Part shown: positions 1 to 11,936 of the stretch, piece after piece
Position numbering within the stretch: the first letter of the stretch is position 1
How the letters are laid out: each line of letters opens with the position of its first letter
Assembly (NCBI RefSeq): GCF_030265065.1
Contig: NC_080416.1
Coordinates: forward strand, 4,161,501 to 4,225,500
DNA from: Corythoichthys intestinalis
Taxonomy: Eukaryota; Chordata; Actinopteri; Syngnathiformes; Syngnathidae
Direction of reading: 5' to 3'
DNA length: 64,000 nt
Position numbers and translations under genes: made by a program
The notes under the pieces: generated by a model
Seen by the model: the letters and a program-made list of their open reading frames with translations, nothing else
Database searches by the model: none
What the model was told of the DNA's origin: nothing

Positions 1-1
1 A

Positions 2-85
2 TGTCTCCACAGGCAGAGGGTTCACTTACTTATTTTTCCCCCTTCTGTCATTGTTTGCATGGTATCCTCATTATAATATGAAAAC
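2..85 (-). mobile_element. Tc1-like element, end fragment
   Basis: This matches, on the opposite strand, the left-end region of the Tc1 family seen at 27516-28099 and 49602-51141. Shared marks are the purine-rich step around GGCAGAGGG, the TTACTTATTTTTCC stretch and the ATATGAAAAC tail. Only about 85 bp remain, cut by the window edge and by the next element. Confidence 0.6.
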
Positions 86-617
86 TAAAGATGTCCCGAT
101 CGATCGGGTCCGATCACGTCATTTTCAAAGTATCAGAATCGGCATAAAAATATCGGACATGCATTTTTTTAATATATATACAGTATTTTTTAATTAAACC
201 GTTTTCTAATTGTGTATTTAACGTGACAGACAAAATGTCTCACACTCATCCAGAGTCTTTAGTTTTGGCTTAAAGTAGGGCTATTAAATTTATCGTGTTA
301 ACGGCGGTAATTATTTTTTTGCAAATTAATCACGTTAAAGTATTTAACGCAATTAACGCATATGCTGCACGACCCACTCGCGCATTGTCACGTTCAATCT
401 ATAAAGGCGCCGTTTTACCCGTATGTAGAGCTAAAAGGCAGCGTAAAATGAGTAGAGTGAATTTTGGCAGTCTCGGGAGCCTTTTTTAATTGGCTAAAAC
501 CTTACAATTCCTCTTTCATCAATTAGAAATATCGTGAGAAGCACTGTGGGGAAGAAAGGTAGTAAATGATCTTTTTCTTAGCGCCCTATGTTATTTCCTA
601 ACGCAGAGAAGATACTA
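86..617 (+). repeat. MITE family B, one arm
   Basis: The terminal sequence TAAAGATGTCCCGATCGATC is followed by the same order of landmarks as the left arm of the complete copy at 48004-49367: the CGTCATTTTCAAAGTATC block, a CGTTAA-rich stretch, and the block ending in ACGCAGAGAAGATA. Only one arm is present here. It would lie in the intron between the signal-peptide exon at 837-889 and exons beyond the left edge. Confidence 0.7.
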
Positions 618-836
618 TAACAATAACACTGACTGAAAAAAAAAAAATCCCCAAATGTAACGTTTGATTAGAGTATTCCTTATAAGAACATTTTTTTTTC
701 TTAAATTTGTTTTTAATTTGGTAAGGGAATTATAACAAGACCACCCCAATTAATAAATCCAATGCCTGTATACTCTATATTGAAATAGGTTAGACTTTGT
801 ATTTCCCAAATACAAAAGCTTAATTATATAACTTAC

Positions 837-889
837 CATTAGGCAATGTACAGAGCATAACCAGAGAAAGGCTGACGAGAGTATGCATT
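837..889 (-). CDS. Signal-peptide exon of a probable further ZG16-like lectin gene (partial)
   Basis: On the minus strand a T-rich tract and CAG acceptor (890-892) are followed by one base and then an ATG at 888-886. It encodes MHTLVSLSLVMLCTLPN, a typical signal peptide with a hydrophobic core. The exon ends at 837 in a GTAAGT donor. The single base before ATG, the 52 coding bases and the phase-1 donor exactly match the signal exon of gene 1 (11291-11343), and the strand matches the whole array. The rest of the gene would lie beyond the left edge. The family assignment is inferred from architecture and position, because no lectin-domain residues are visible. An unrelated secreted protein remains possible. 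Confidence 0.5.
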
Positions 890-2402
890 CTGAAAAAAAA
901 ATAAATAAAAAATAAATAAATAAATAATAAGATAAACCTTAAATGTATTATATTACGAACTTAACACTTAACATCAGCTATTACCTGCCTGACATCTCAG
1001 CTCACATAAGTATTATGCGGTTGGTATTCGACTAGACAGGAATCAGAATACAATGAGCTTATATTTTACAGCACAAACAAAGTAATTTGCATGGATGTAT
1101 GATTTGAAGATAATTAGAAAATTGTCAAACTGTATTTACCTCTCCAAAAAGAAGTAAGAAATACTCTACTCACAGTTTCACACGCAAAGACTCAGCCTAT
1201 GCAGCTCCAAATCTTTCGTTTCACTTATGAGAGCGGGTTATCAATCAGCCTTGAGCACACCAGAGACCTTGCTGATAAGAGATCAAGTAATTACAGTAGG
1301 AAAACATAGTTGGCTGCTTCCAGCCACGGAGACCACAACAGACCTACAGGTATGTGTGATAATTATGGGTGGGGACATGTGGCTCATTTTGTTTTCTTTG
1401 CAAGTTGTCGAACAACGCCGAAACAAGTTTTTAGCTATTACACCCGTTTCATTTTCTATAGTATGCTATGCACTGTATATATGCAAAAATGAAAATAACA
1501 AGATGATACAATTTATTGTCCATAGGGTGAGTGTCAAGTTCAAAAATAGATCCTTAGGTAGACATTGTAAAATTACCCAAAAATAAGGAGAGAAGACACT
1601 CAGTTTTCTTGGCCAAGGAGAGTAAAAGAGTGCCAGTCACCAAAATTGATCTAAAGAAAAAACCCTCCTTGGTATTTTATTTAGGGGTTTGTCCTAAAAA
1701 AATGGATGCCGCCCTGAGGGAGAGGGGGAGAGCAAGCTGGAGACACCCATGTGGTTTTCGATTGGATATGTGTGTGCATGTAGGTGGAACTAAGTAAATA
1801 CACGTGTGTAAGCAAGAGCTCATGTAAACAATCATGTAAACAGTCAAAATGACCCAGACACTTCAGTTATGCAACGCTGCGGCCATGGAAGATGTCCTCG
1901 GATGGAAAATTGTCCTCGAAGGTCTAGACGAAAGTCCAGACGCCAGGTGCTGAAGATGCCTCGGAAGGTCTAGTTACGCAATGATGCGGCCATGAAGCAA
2001 GGCAGTTGTCATCCTGACCCTCTTTTACTCTTGGTAACACTTAAGCATTATACTACAACCTGGTATAGCAAGCAATAATCATTTACTGGTTATATTAGTA
2101 AGAAAAATATGGCAATATGTATTATTTATGGTATATATGAGCACAAGCAAATATTCAATCAATCAATAAAGCAATTATGTATTATTCATGGTATATATGA
2201 GCACAAGCAAATATTCAATCAATCAATCAAGCAAATATTTAATCAATCAAACCTCGATAATTACCTCAACAGTGAGCTAGGCAAATGCTAGGGGCATCGC
2301 AGCGTCCAAAAGGGCGTCAAGAAAAAAAATGTTCAAATAATATTTGATAATAGCAGTATTCAAAATAATATACAAGTCAATAAAACAAAAGTACAATACA
2401 TA
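890..2402. other. Non-coding stretch upstream of the edge exon
   Basis: I see no supported gene here. The open frames are short and show no domain. A GTGAGT donor-like site on the minus strand near 1167-1172 could close a 5' UTR exon of the edge gene, but there is no clear TATA box or counterpart of the microexon found in genes 2 and 3. The stretch 1500-2030 looks repeat-like but I could not classify it. Confidence 0.4.
2117..2250. repeat. Tandem repeat, ~60-bp unit, about two copies
   Basis: A unit beginning GTATTATTTATGGTATATAT and ending in a run of AATCAATC is repeated almost exactly at 2117 and 2177, followed by a partial third run of the AATCAATCAA motif. Confidence 0.8.
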
Positions 2403-3822
<1,420 letters not shown>

Positions 3823-3941
3823 TATGTTTCTGTCTATTTTTGCTTTTACTCTTTTATTCTTAGTCTTTTTATTTTATTACATGGTAATATGCACGTTGAG
3901 ATTTGTTTTTCAAATGTAAAGTGCGTTATAAATAAAATGTA

Positions 3942-3963
3942 TTATTATTATTATTATTATTAT
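3942..3963. repeat. (TTA)n microsatellite
   Basis: A short run of ATT/TTA triplets lies just right of the Tc1 element. The rest of 3823-4235 shows no gene or clear repeat. Confidence 0.85.
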
Positions 3964-4486
3964 TGTGCTTCACTACCTGAAGGGTCCGCAAAAGGGTGGA
4001 GGGGTCCGCGAATAATTATCCACTGAGACCTCACACGGTGGACGTTCACCTCGGGGGCCCGTTTATACTCATGGCCCCCAGGTCCTGTTCACATTCGTTC
4101 CGCCACTGGTGAGATCATACTTTGCGAGGCATTCATATTTTCAAAAACAAAAGTGAAAGCACACTTTCACTCTTTGATAAACGTCGAATGACAATTTACT
4201 GGCCTTTGAAGATTCATACAAAAAAAAAAAAAAAATAGGGCTGTCAAACGATTAAAATTTTTAATCGAGTTAATCACAGCTTAAAAATGAATTAATCGTA
4301 ATTAATCGCAATTCAAACCATCTCTAAAATATGCCATATGTTTCTGTAAATTATTTTTGGAATGGAAAGATCAGACACAAGACGGACATAAACATTCAAC
4401 ATATTGTACATATATCCTGTATTTGTTTATTATAAGAATAAATCCACTAGATGGCATTAACATTATTAACATTCTTTCTGTTAAAG

Positions 4487-5413
4487 CAGTGCTTCTCAAT
4501 TATTTTCTTTCATGCCCCCCCATGGAAGACGTAAACGTTCCGCGCCCCCCCCCCCAACTCTCTGCCGCCACTGTAAATATACTGTAGTATCATTTCTATA
4601 AAAAATTCTTATTATAAGTACACCTCTGCATAACAATGAGTTATTTTTAATATTAAAGAAAAAAGTACGGTAATATAGATCAACTAACAAAAGTGTTAAA
4701 AAAAAACAAAAAAAAACACACACATCCATACTGTAAAAATACACTCAGGATACATTTTTTGACCGTTTGATACTGAAAAATAAAATTTAATAAAATCAAT
4801 AAATAAAAATAAATTCAAATTGATTAGCAACATTAACTCACGAGGACAATATGCCAAACAATTAGACCGAAAAAAAACAAAAAAATAATCGAACAAAAAC
4901 GACAATGTCATTGGACAGAGGGAGAGTTTATATTTTTGCTGCAGGCAGTATCAGCTCCTTCCTTATGTTGTGGGGTTATTTTGCACTGAGCAACTTGGTA
5001 TGCCACCTTATATGATGGTGACAGTGCTCGCTGATTTAGTGATGTAACACTAACAAAGCGGGAGGATTATTGGCAATATTCAGCACGTTTTGGCTGAAAA
5101 AAAATCTTTCCTGCTGTCCTCTACAAACATTTTTAAACAAAGTAAACAGACTGGCCTTTCCTCGTCTCCCACTGTACTAAAAGTCAAAGCCAGAAGCCAA
5201 ATGCTACATTACTTCGTCATATTTCCTTGTCTTAGCTTTTCATATCTTCAGTGCTCTTTACTGTGTGCTCGTTTGGTTCAAAAATATTGCGCACACGCTG
5301 AAAATGAGAGCGGCACTGCCACCCACTGAGTGGATGTGCAATTACGCTTTATTCTAGAATGGTAAAAAAGTATGTTCTCCAAGATCACATGCGCCACCCC
5401 TAGCGTCGCTCTG
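4487..5413. mobile_element. Nested hAT element (CAGTGCTTCTCAA ends)
   Basis: This starts CAGTGCTTCTCAATTATTTT like the elements at 32591-33504 and 35971-38093. It is flanked by TGTTAAAG at 4479-4486 and 5414-5421, an exact 8-bp target duplication. Compared with its relatives, the right end lacks most of the terminal repeat, so this copy cannot be mobile. It keeps no intact BED-finger or transposase frame. Confidence 0.85.
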
Positions 5414-5504
5414 TGTTAAAGGGATCCATGGATAGAAAGACTTATAGTTCTTAAAAGATAAATTTGAGTACAAGTTATAGTAAATTTAAGACAAAGAACA
5501 TCTG

Positions 5505-5925
5505 CTCTGCCCAAATGCTTGATGGGAAGTTGGGCAACCCTGACTGTCAGTGGTCGCTGCAAATGGTATACAGTATGTTCTTTGTTGTGATCAATTAGGC
5601 GTGTTAAAAAAACAATGTCTCATACTTCGCCCAAATGCATGATGGTAAGTTGTGCAACCGTGACTGTCAGTAGTGGCTGCAAAAGGTATACAGTATGTTC
5701 TGCATTGTGTTCAATTAGGTGTGATAAGAAAAAGATATCTCCTGCTCTGCCCAAATGCATGATGGGAATTTGGGCATCCATGACTGTCAGTAGTGGCTGC
5801 AATTGGTGTACAATGTATTCTGCATTGTGTTTAATTGAGCGTGTTAAGCAAAAGACTGTCTCTTGCTCTGCCCAAATGCGTGATGGGAAGTTGGGCAACC
5901 ACGACAGTAAAAGGCGCGGTCCAAT
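5505..5925. repeat. Tandem repeat, ~119-bp unit, ~3.5 copies
   Basis: Successive units each start at a CTGCCCAAATGC-like motif (near 5505, 5623, 5742 and 5862) and contain GACTGTCAGT and GTATACAGTATGTTCT landmarks. The units sit inside the enlarged hAT family A element, so they may be an expansion that arose within the MITE. Confidence 0.85.
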
Positions 5926-6223
5926 GAACACCTGTGTCCACTCGGATTTCTCTGCATTTTCGCTTTCAATGTGCTAAAATTGTAAACTGTTTGAGGCAAC
6001 GCATGAATGGATTCCATGCATGCATTAATTGCGTCAAATATTTTAACGTGATTGCAGTAATTTAAAAAATTAATTACCGCCCATTAACGCGATAAAGATG
6101 ACAGCCTTAAAAAAAAAAACACGATGATAGAAGCTGAAGCTGGTAGAAGAAAATATTTGCAGAAGGTTGATAAACAGCATTTTATTGATATTGAGTTGGA
6201 ATATTTTCAAACCAATTTACATG

Positions 6224-9200
6224 TTACAAGTAATTTGGAGTTTTTCTATAAGGGTCAGAAACAACTCCCCAATGTGCTCCAATGGAGGTGATAGCTCCGT
6301 TGTAACGGCCACTGATGAAGCGCAGTTCAGCCTTTTCCTTTCTTGGGTACATGTTGAATGAGTGTCCCCGGGGCTGGCCCGCAAACAGGGATCGGCCCAT
6401 GTTGGTAGTGAATACCAGAGACTGCACGTAGTGCGAATACTTTCCAGAAAGTTGCACAATGGCTTCGCCTTCGAACAACTTCATTTCCTGGACTTGACCA
6501 TACGGATAGCCTGTAATATTGGTCCAGGCGTAGCCGTAGCGAAGTTGGATTCTGATTAAGAGGAAAGAGGACAAACATGATAAATGGGAATAATATTGAC
6601 CCGAGTATAAACCCTTTAATTGGAAGTCTAAAATGAATATACATATAGGAGGCAATCACATGTATCAAGCTTGGGTCTGCCATAAGCATCATAATGATAT
6701 TGACGGGTCAGATTCGACCTTCACTGCACCACGCCTTCAAGTAGTGGGCCATCCCAGAAATCCGCTTTAGTTTTTCGCAGTCGGTCGCAGCGGCACATGC
6801 AGCGATCTAATGCCGTATTTATGTTGAAAAAGTACGAAATCTGTACCGCATACAAACAGAAAGGATTGTCTTAGGTGTTATTTGTTCGAGTATTCAAGGT
6901 AATGAGGATATTTTTTGTTTTTTCACAAGAATTTACAACGTAAAAAGCTCTTTGTTGTAAGGCTGCCGCCACATTGTCTAACAAATTAGCATCATTCTTC
7001 GACATATTACATAAAATAAATGCTAACTGCTCGGTTTTTTGTTCTTTTAACAAAGAATCGAGACTGTTTTACGTTCATATCTATAAAGAATTCGGGGATT
7101 TAAGAAGTTATTCACAAGAATTCTCACCGGAAAAGCTCTGTTTACATATGGCGGCCGCCACATTGACTAACAGACTAGCATCGTACTTTGACGTATTTAC
7201 ATAAAATAAATGCCCGATTTTTTTTTTTTTTTTGCTTTTAACTAAGGCTGTCAAACGATTAAATTTTTTCAATCAAGTTAATTACAGCTTAAAAATTAAT
7301 TAATCGTAATTAATCACAATTCAAACCATCTATAAAATATGCCATATTTTTCGGTAAATTATTGTTGGAATGAAAAGATAAGACAAGATAGATACATACA
7401 TTCAACATACGGTACATAAGTACTGTATTTCTTTATTCTGTTAAAGCGATCAATGGATAGAAAGACTTGTAGTTCTTAACAGATAAATAAAAATAATAAT
7501 TAAAATATATTAATATTTATAAAAAATTATAGAAAATAAATAAAAGATAATAACTAGTACAATTTATAGAAATTTTGTATTAAAACCCCTCTTAATGTTT
7601 TCGTTTTATTAAAATTTGTAAAATTTTCACTCAAAAAATAAACTAGTAGCTCGCGATTGTTGATGTCATTACACCATGCTCACTCCCCAAACCCATAAAA
7701 TCATTTGGACCCAAGCGCCAGCAGAGGGCGCCAAACAACAAAAAACAGGTAACAAGTAACAAGCGGACATTACACTGCTGTAATTTTAATCTGAGCGGGG
7801 CATATGCGTTAATTGCGTCAAATATTTTAACGTGATTAATTAAAAAAGTAAATTACCGCCCGTGAACGTGATAATTTTGACAGCCCTACCTTTAACCAAG
7901 TATCAAGACTGTTTCACGTTCATATCTATAAAGAATTCAGGGATTTAAGCATTTATTCACAAGAATTCTCACTGGAAAAGCTCTGTTTACATATGGCGGC
8001 CGCCACCTTGACTAACAGACTAGCATCGTACTTTGACATATTTACCTAAAATAAATGCTAAGTGCACTTTTTTTTGCTTTTCACTATGGCTGTCAAAATT
8101 ATCGCGTTAACGGGAGTTAATTAATTTTTTTAATTAATCACGTTAAAATATTTGACGCAATTAACGTAGATGCCCCGCTCAGACACATTTAAATGACGGT
8201 ACAGTGAAACGCTCACTTGTTAATTGTGTTTTATGGAGTTTTGCCGCCCTCTGCTGGCGCTTGGGTGCGACTGATTTTATAGGCTTCAGCACCCATGAGC
8301 ATTGTGTAAGTAATTATTGACATCAACAATGGCGAGCTACTAGTTTATTTTTTGATTGAAAATTTTACAAATTTTATTAAAACGAAAACATGAAGAGGGG
8401 TTTTAATATAAAATTTCTATAACTTGTACTAACATTTTTCTTTTAAGAACTACAAGTCTTTCTATCCATGGATCGCTTTAACAGAATCAGTGGCGCCTGC
8501 AGAAATTTTTCATTGGGGTGGCCAGATGGGGCCACTTAAAATCTTGGGGTGGCACACCATAACTAAAAGCCATAATTTCAGGTTTTCATTTTATTATTTC
8601 AATAAAAAGGTCAGGGGAAAACTATCAGAAAGACTTAAAGAGCATACGACACGAGAAAAAAAGTCTTAAATGGCATTATTATGTGAATTAGAATCATATT
8701 TTGAGACGATTCGACTATATACAACAATTTAGCAAAGCACAGATAACGAGAAATTAGCCTTTTAATCTGCCAGTTAGCCACGCCTACCATTATAGGGCTT
8801 TAGCGTCCCCAACAGGTGGATGACGTCAGCGGTAGACTGGGCTCATCGATTTTACTATTCAGCCCATTGAGGGGGAATTATTCAGAACGAGGAAAACGCG
8901 ACGAAGAAAGCCGCCAAATGTCATTGTTTCATTCTCTCTACTCCAATATTTTTACAGGATATTCTTTTTATCCAAGTATTTTTCCCCAATAGCAATATAA
9001 ATGGCTTGAGAAGGACCAGTCAGCCCGTCGAGGGGGAACTATTCACAATGAGAAAAATAATGGCATGACCATTATTAACATTCTGATTCAGAATGTTAAT
9101 AATGGTCATGCCATCTTGTTGATTTATTGTTATAATAAACAAATACAGTCCTTATGTACCGTATGTTGAATGGATATATCCATCTTGTCTTATTTTTCCA

Positions 9201-11342
9201 TTCCAACAATAATTTACAGAAAAATATGGCATATTTTATAGATGGTTTGAATTGTGATTAATTACGTTTAATTAAATTTTTAAGCTGTAATTATTCATTC
9301 ATTCATTCAATTAACTCGAGTAAAAATTTTAACCGTTTGACAGCCCTACTTTTAACTAAGAATCGAGATTGTTTTACACCCATATCTTAAAAGAATTCAG
9401 GCATTTAAGCATTTATACACAAGAATTTTCAACGAAAAAAGCTCTTTGTCTGCGATTCCACTCGGTCAGCTTTGACGGCAACGCCAACAATGCGGGCCCC
9501 TTATTAATCTGCCCCCGCGCCCGTCGATATCATTTTCTCAAAAAGTTACTGAACTAAATGTAACTGAGTAAATGTAACATATTACTACTCACTTCTGGCT
9601 TTAAGTTGTACCGTAATTTTCGGACAATAAGCCGCTACTTTTTTTCCTTCAATTGGAATCCTGCAGTTTATAGTCCAGTGCGGCTTATTTGTTGATTTAT
9701 TTAGGTTGAAATGTAACACTTGTTTTTTGACAGCGGTGTCATAGACTGTCATAAGACCTTTATAATTCTGACATGACACTGTCATGGGCATTAATGGATT
9801 CTTATGACAGATGTCATTAAGTGTCATCTGGCAAATTTTGTCACAACCTCCATTTATGTCCAGCTCAGATCTTTTACTTCCATTCAAAAGTGTTTTGGGA
9901 GACTAAAACATAACGAGCCTAATGCCAGTTTTCGTCTGATGAGACGTGAATGAGACGAAAATGCGCAAAAGTTTCCATCACATGTTTACAATGTGTGACA
10001 TAATTTGTCGTTAGCCTGGATCTAGCAGTGTCTGGTTGTGTCACTCATGTGACGTGCTGCGCCCCCCACTCACCAGTACAGTGTCCCCTAATATTAGAAG
10101 GTCTGTGATGAGTGATCATCACACACTAAATGTAACTTGTAGCGTTAGCATAGCATTCACATTTTTTTTTACATACAGTTCGTGGTGTCCAGGTGGGTAT
10201 GATTAATTGAAAGTAATATACATTTTTTCCAAATGAGTGTGTATTATCACCAAGTTGGCTCCTTGTAGATGTTACAATATGTGCTCGTTTGTCAATGTTC
10301 ATTCAAAATAGTTGGAAACCTTTATTTTTTATTTATTTTTGGAGAAAAATTTTTAAATTTTACACACCAAAACATTTTTAGTAAACTCTGACTAAAATTA
10401 GATTAAATTAGTCTTGAGTTTTCGTCAACAAAAACTAGACAAACATATTTTGAAATGGCTAAAATATGAAAAGACTAATAAGTGTTATCGTCCAAAAGAC
10501 TAAGACGAAAAATAAAAGGACTGCCAAAAACAACACTGCCTGTCATATCATAATTATGACAGTCTTTAAGTGTTACCCTGTTAATATATTTTGGCGTAAA
10601 TATCCCATAATACAGCGAGGACAGCTATGGCTTATAGTCTGGTGTGGCTTTTCTATGAACGAATGCCGTTTTCGTGTTAAATTTGGTGGATGGCGGCTTA
10701 TAGTCAAGTGCGCCTTATAGTCCGGAAATTACGGTAGTTATTTTTTTTTGTTTGTTTGTGGGAGATGATTAAAATAGCTCTTTGAGTTTGTAATGTTGCC
10801 CACCCCAGGTATAGACAAACAACTAACCACATGCTCATTTACACGTACACAATTTAGTCTTCTTTTAACTTGCCATGCATGTTTTGAAGAATAAGAATTC
10901 AGAGTACTCAAAGAATGTCATATTGTTTTTTCTGTTTGTTTTTTTCCCACGACATAACTAGTTGTAATGGTACTGAACATGTGCTGTGACAATAGATTTT
11001 GATATGCTTCTGTTATTTTCACTGTACTGTGATGACATTTCATATTTACTGATAATGTTCTTTATGCTATTGTTATTCACCCATAGATGTAGTTATTGTT
11101 GGCCTCCCACACTCGGACACCTGTAATCCTTCCTTTCCCAACGATGCCATATGAGATGCCGACTCCTGAGCCCACGTGTTTGGAGAATGAAAAGTAATCA
11201 TCAATATCTGGTGGATCTGCAAAAAAATACACAAACTCTAGGAAAGGTAAGCGATTCCACAGTTAATTCATTAGTCGTAGGCAGACTTACAGTCAGCCAA
11301 AGCAGTAACTGACAGGAGTGAAATAAAGGTGAGCCAACGCAT
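6224..11342 (-). CDS. Gene 1: secreted jacalin-like lectin of the ZG16 family
   Basis: There are three coding exons: 11342-11291 (exon from 11343), 11216-11081 and 6551-6224, giving 171 aa against 167 for human ZG16. The signal peptide is MRWLTFISLLSVTALA. The mature protein starts DYPPDIDDYF and has no cysteine. The jacalin-like domain includes the glycine loop VGSGVG, RITGVRVW, YGIQLRYGYAW, SGKYSHYVQSLVFTTNMGRS and ELRFISGR. The sugar-site motif GLHWD of human ZG16 reads GAHWG. An N-glycosylation site NIT lies early in the last exon. Unlike its paralogs the tail is YRKTPNYL, without the Asn/Thr-rich end. A poly(A) signal AATAAA lies at 6186-6181, about 38 nt past the stop. ZG16 proteins are secreted and bind glycans on mucus or microbes; that role is inferred here. 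I could not find the promoter and 5' exons that genes 2 and 3 have. Confidence 0.9.
7243..7888. mobile_element. hAT MITE family A
   Basis: The ends TAAGGCTGTCAAACG and ...GACAGCCCTA are flanked by CTTTTAAC (7235-7242) and CCTTTAAC (7889-7896), an 8-bp target duplication typical of hAT. There is no coding capacity. It is inserted in the ~190-bp tandem repeat. Confidence 0.9.
8488..9060. mobile_element. Nested element fragment, hAT-like end
   Basis: CAGTGGCGCCTGCAGAAATT is a hAT-style terminus that interrupts family A sequence at its GTTAAAG region. The right end merges into the palindrome at 9061-9113 and is not recognisable as a matching terminus. No frames are supported. Confidence 0.5.
9061..9113. 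repeat. Perfect palindrome, 26-bp arms
   Basis: The arm TGGCATGACCATTATTAACA... (9061-9086) is followed by a single T and then its exact reverse complement (9088-9113). The sequence belongs to the family A interior, so the palindrome probably arose when the element was rearranged by the nested insertion. Confidence 0.95.
9609..10736. mobile_element. Terminal-inverted-repeat MITE (TACCGTAATTTTCGGAC ends)
   Basis: The left end TACCGTAATTTTCGGACAAT and right end ...TCCGGAAATTACGGTA are inverted repeats, with a second set of inverted motifs just inside (CTTATAGTC, GTGCGGCTTAT). The interior holds many GTCATAAG/TGACA motifs. A second long copy lies at 59661-60513, with fragments near 20610-20745, 30342-30410 and 31928-32090. 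The target duplication is unclear, so I do not assign a superfamily. It lies in gene 1 intron 2. Confidence 0.75.
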
Positions 11343-11936
11343 TCTGTGAAAACAAATATCGTTATTAATCTTGTAGGACTAGAAGCCAACCTAACTCGCT
11401 GCTTGTTTTGTATTTTTCTTTTCCCTATGACTAAAGAATACCTCAAAAATAGGAGATGGATCAAAACATTACCTTTTAAGCGTGTATTCCCTGTAAGAAA
11501 GTTCCAGAAGTTGTGCAACACTCTCAGCTTTGACAGGCAATTCTTATATGCATTTTTTTGAAAATTGTAACTTGTAATTATTACTTCTAATCTTTTCACT
11601 AGCACTTCCTTCTGTACAATGAGAAGCGCAAACCAGTGGAGGAGGTACTTCTGCGTAGGTATGTTTGTATATTTTAACTCCTTGCTGACTAATCTCTTAT
11701 AAATTGTGGAACCTGTTTGTTACTCTTTTGTGTGACAATATAGTGATCTCTTGTTATTCACGTTTAACTCATTCACTCCGCTCGTCTGCGTGGCTGTCGC
11801 ACGCTTGGTGGGGCTCGCGTTCGGCTGGATGTGGTGGGGTGCGCTCGGGTGGGGGGTCCCGGAATTGATTACGTAGGGTCGGTCACCAACGGGCTTACAC
11901 TCACGAGGGATTCACACGATTACTGGGTTCTAGATA
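11343..11936. other. Non-coding stretch upstream of gene 1 signal exon
   Basis: The minus strand reads a proper TTTTCACAG acceptor just before the ATG, so an upstream non-coding exon is expected. I find no counterpart of the microexon (core ATCATCAAAGCGGCA) or of the exon 1 plus TATA box of genes 2 and 3, here or up to 16130. Confidence 0.5.

Larger units (their letters stand above)
4236..6109. mobile_element. hAT MITE family A, enlarged composite copy
   Basis: The ends are TAGGGCTGTCAAACGATT on the left and the matching ...GACAGCCTTA on the right, the same termini as about seven other copies in the window, usually near 630 bp. Elsewhere these copies have 8-bp target duplications (for example 46312-47116), which places the family in the hAT superfamily. 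This copy is enlarged to 1.9 kb by a nested hAT at 4487-5413 and a ~119-bp tandem repeat at 5505-5925. No transposase is encoded. Confidence 0.88.
8085..9348. mobile_element. hAT MITE family A, opposite orientation, with internal insertion
   Basis: This has the same ends as the copy at 7243-7888 but in reverse orientation. It is flanked by CTTTTCAC (8077-8084) and CTTTTAAC (9349-9356), the same site in the next tandem unit. It is longer because a CAGTGGCGCCTGCAG-headed fragment (about 8488-9060) and a perfect palindrome lie inside. Confidence 0.9.
6890..9470. repeat. ~190-bp tandem repeat array in gene 1 intron, interrupted by two hAT MITEs
   Basis: Units run AAGAATCGAGACTGTTT..., GAATTC-rich centre, CACAAGAATTCTCACC, GCTCTGTTTACATATGGCGG, GACTAACAGACTAGCATCGT, ACATAAAATAAATGC. 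About four units are visible, split by insertions at 7243-7888 and 8085-9348. A related array sits in the matching intron of gene 2 (19780-20330), so the repeat predates that duplication or spread between the copies. Confidence 0.85.

Noticed and set aside
5505-5925. CRISPR-like array
   Set aside because: The ~119-bp units repeat over their full length without unique spacers, so it is an ordinary tandem repeat.
6890-9470. Centromeric satellite
   Set aside because: Only a few units are present, inside an intron and shared with the paralogous intron.
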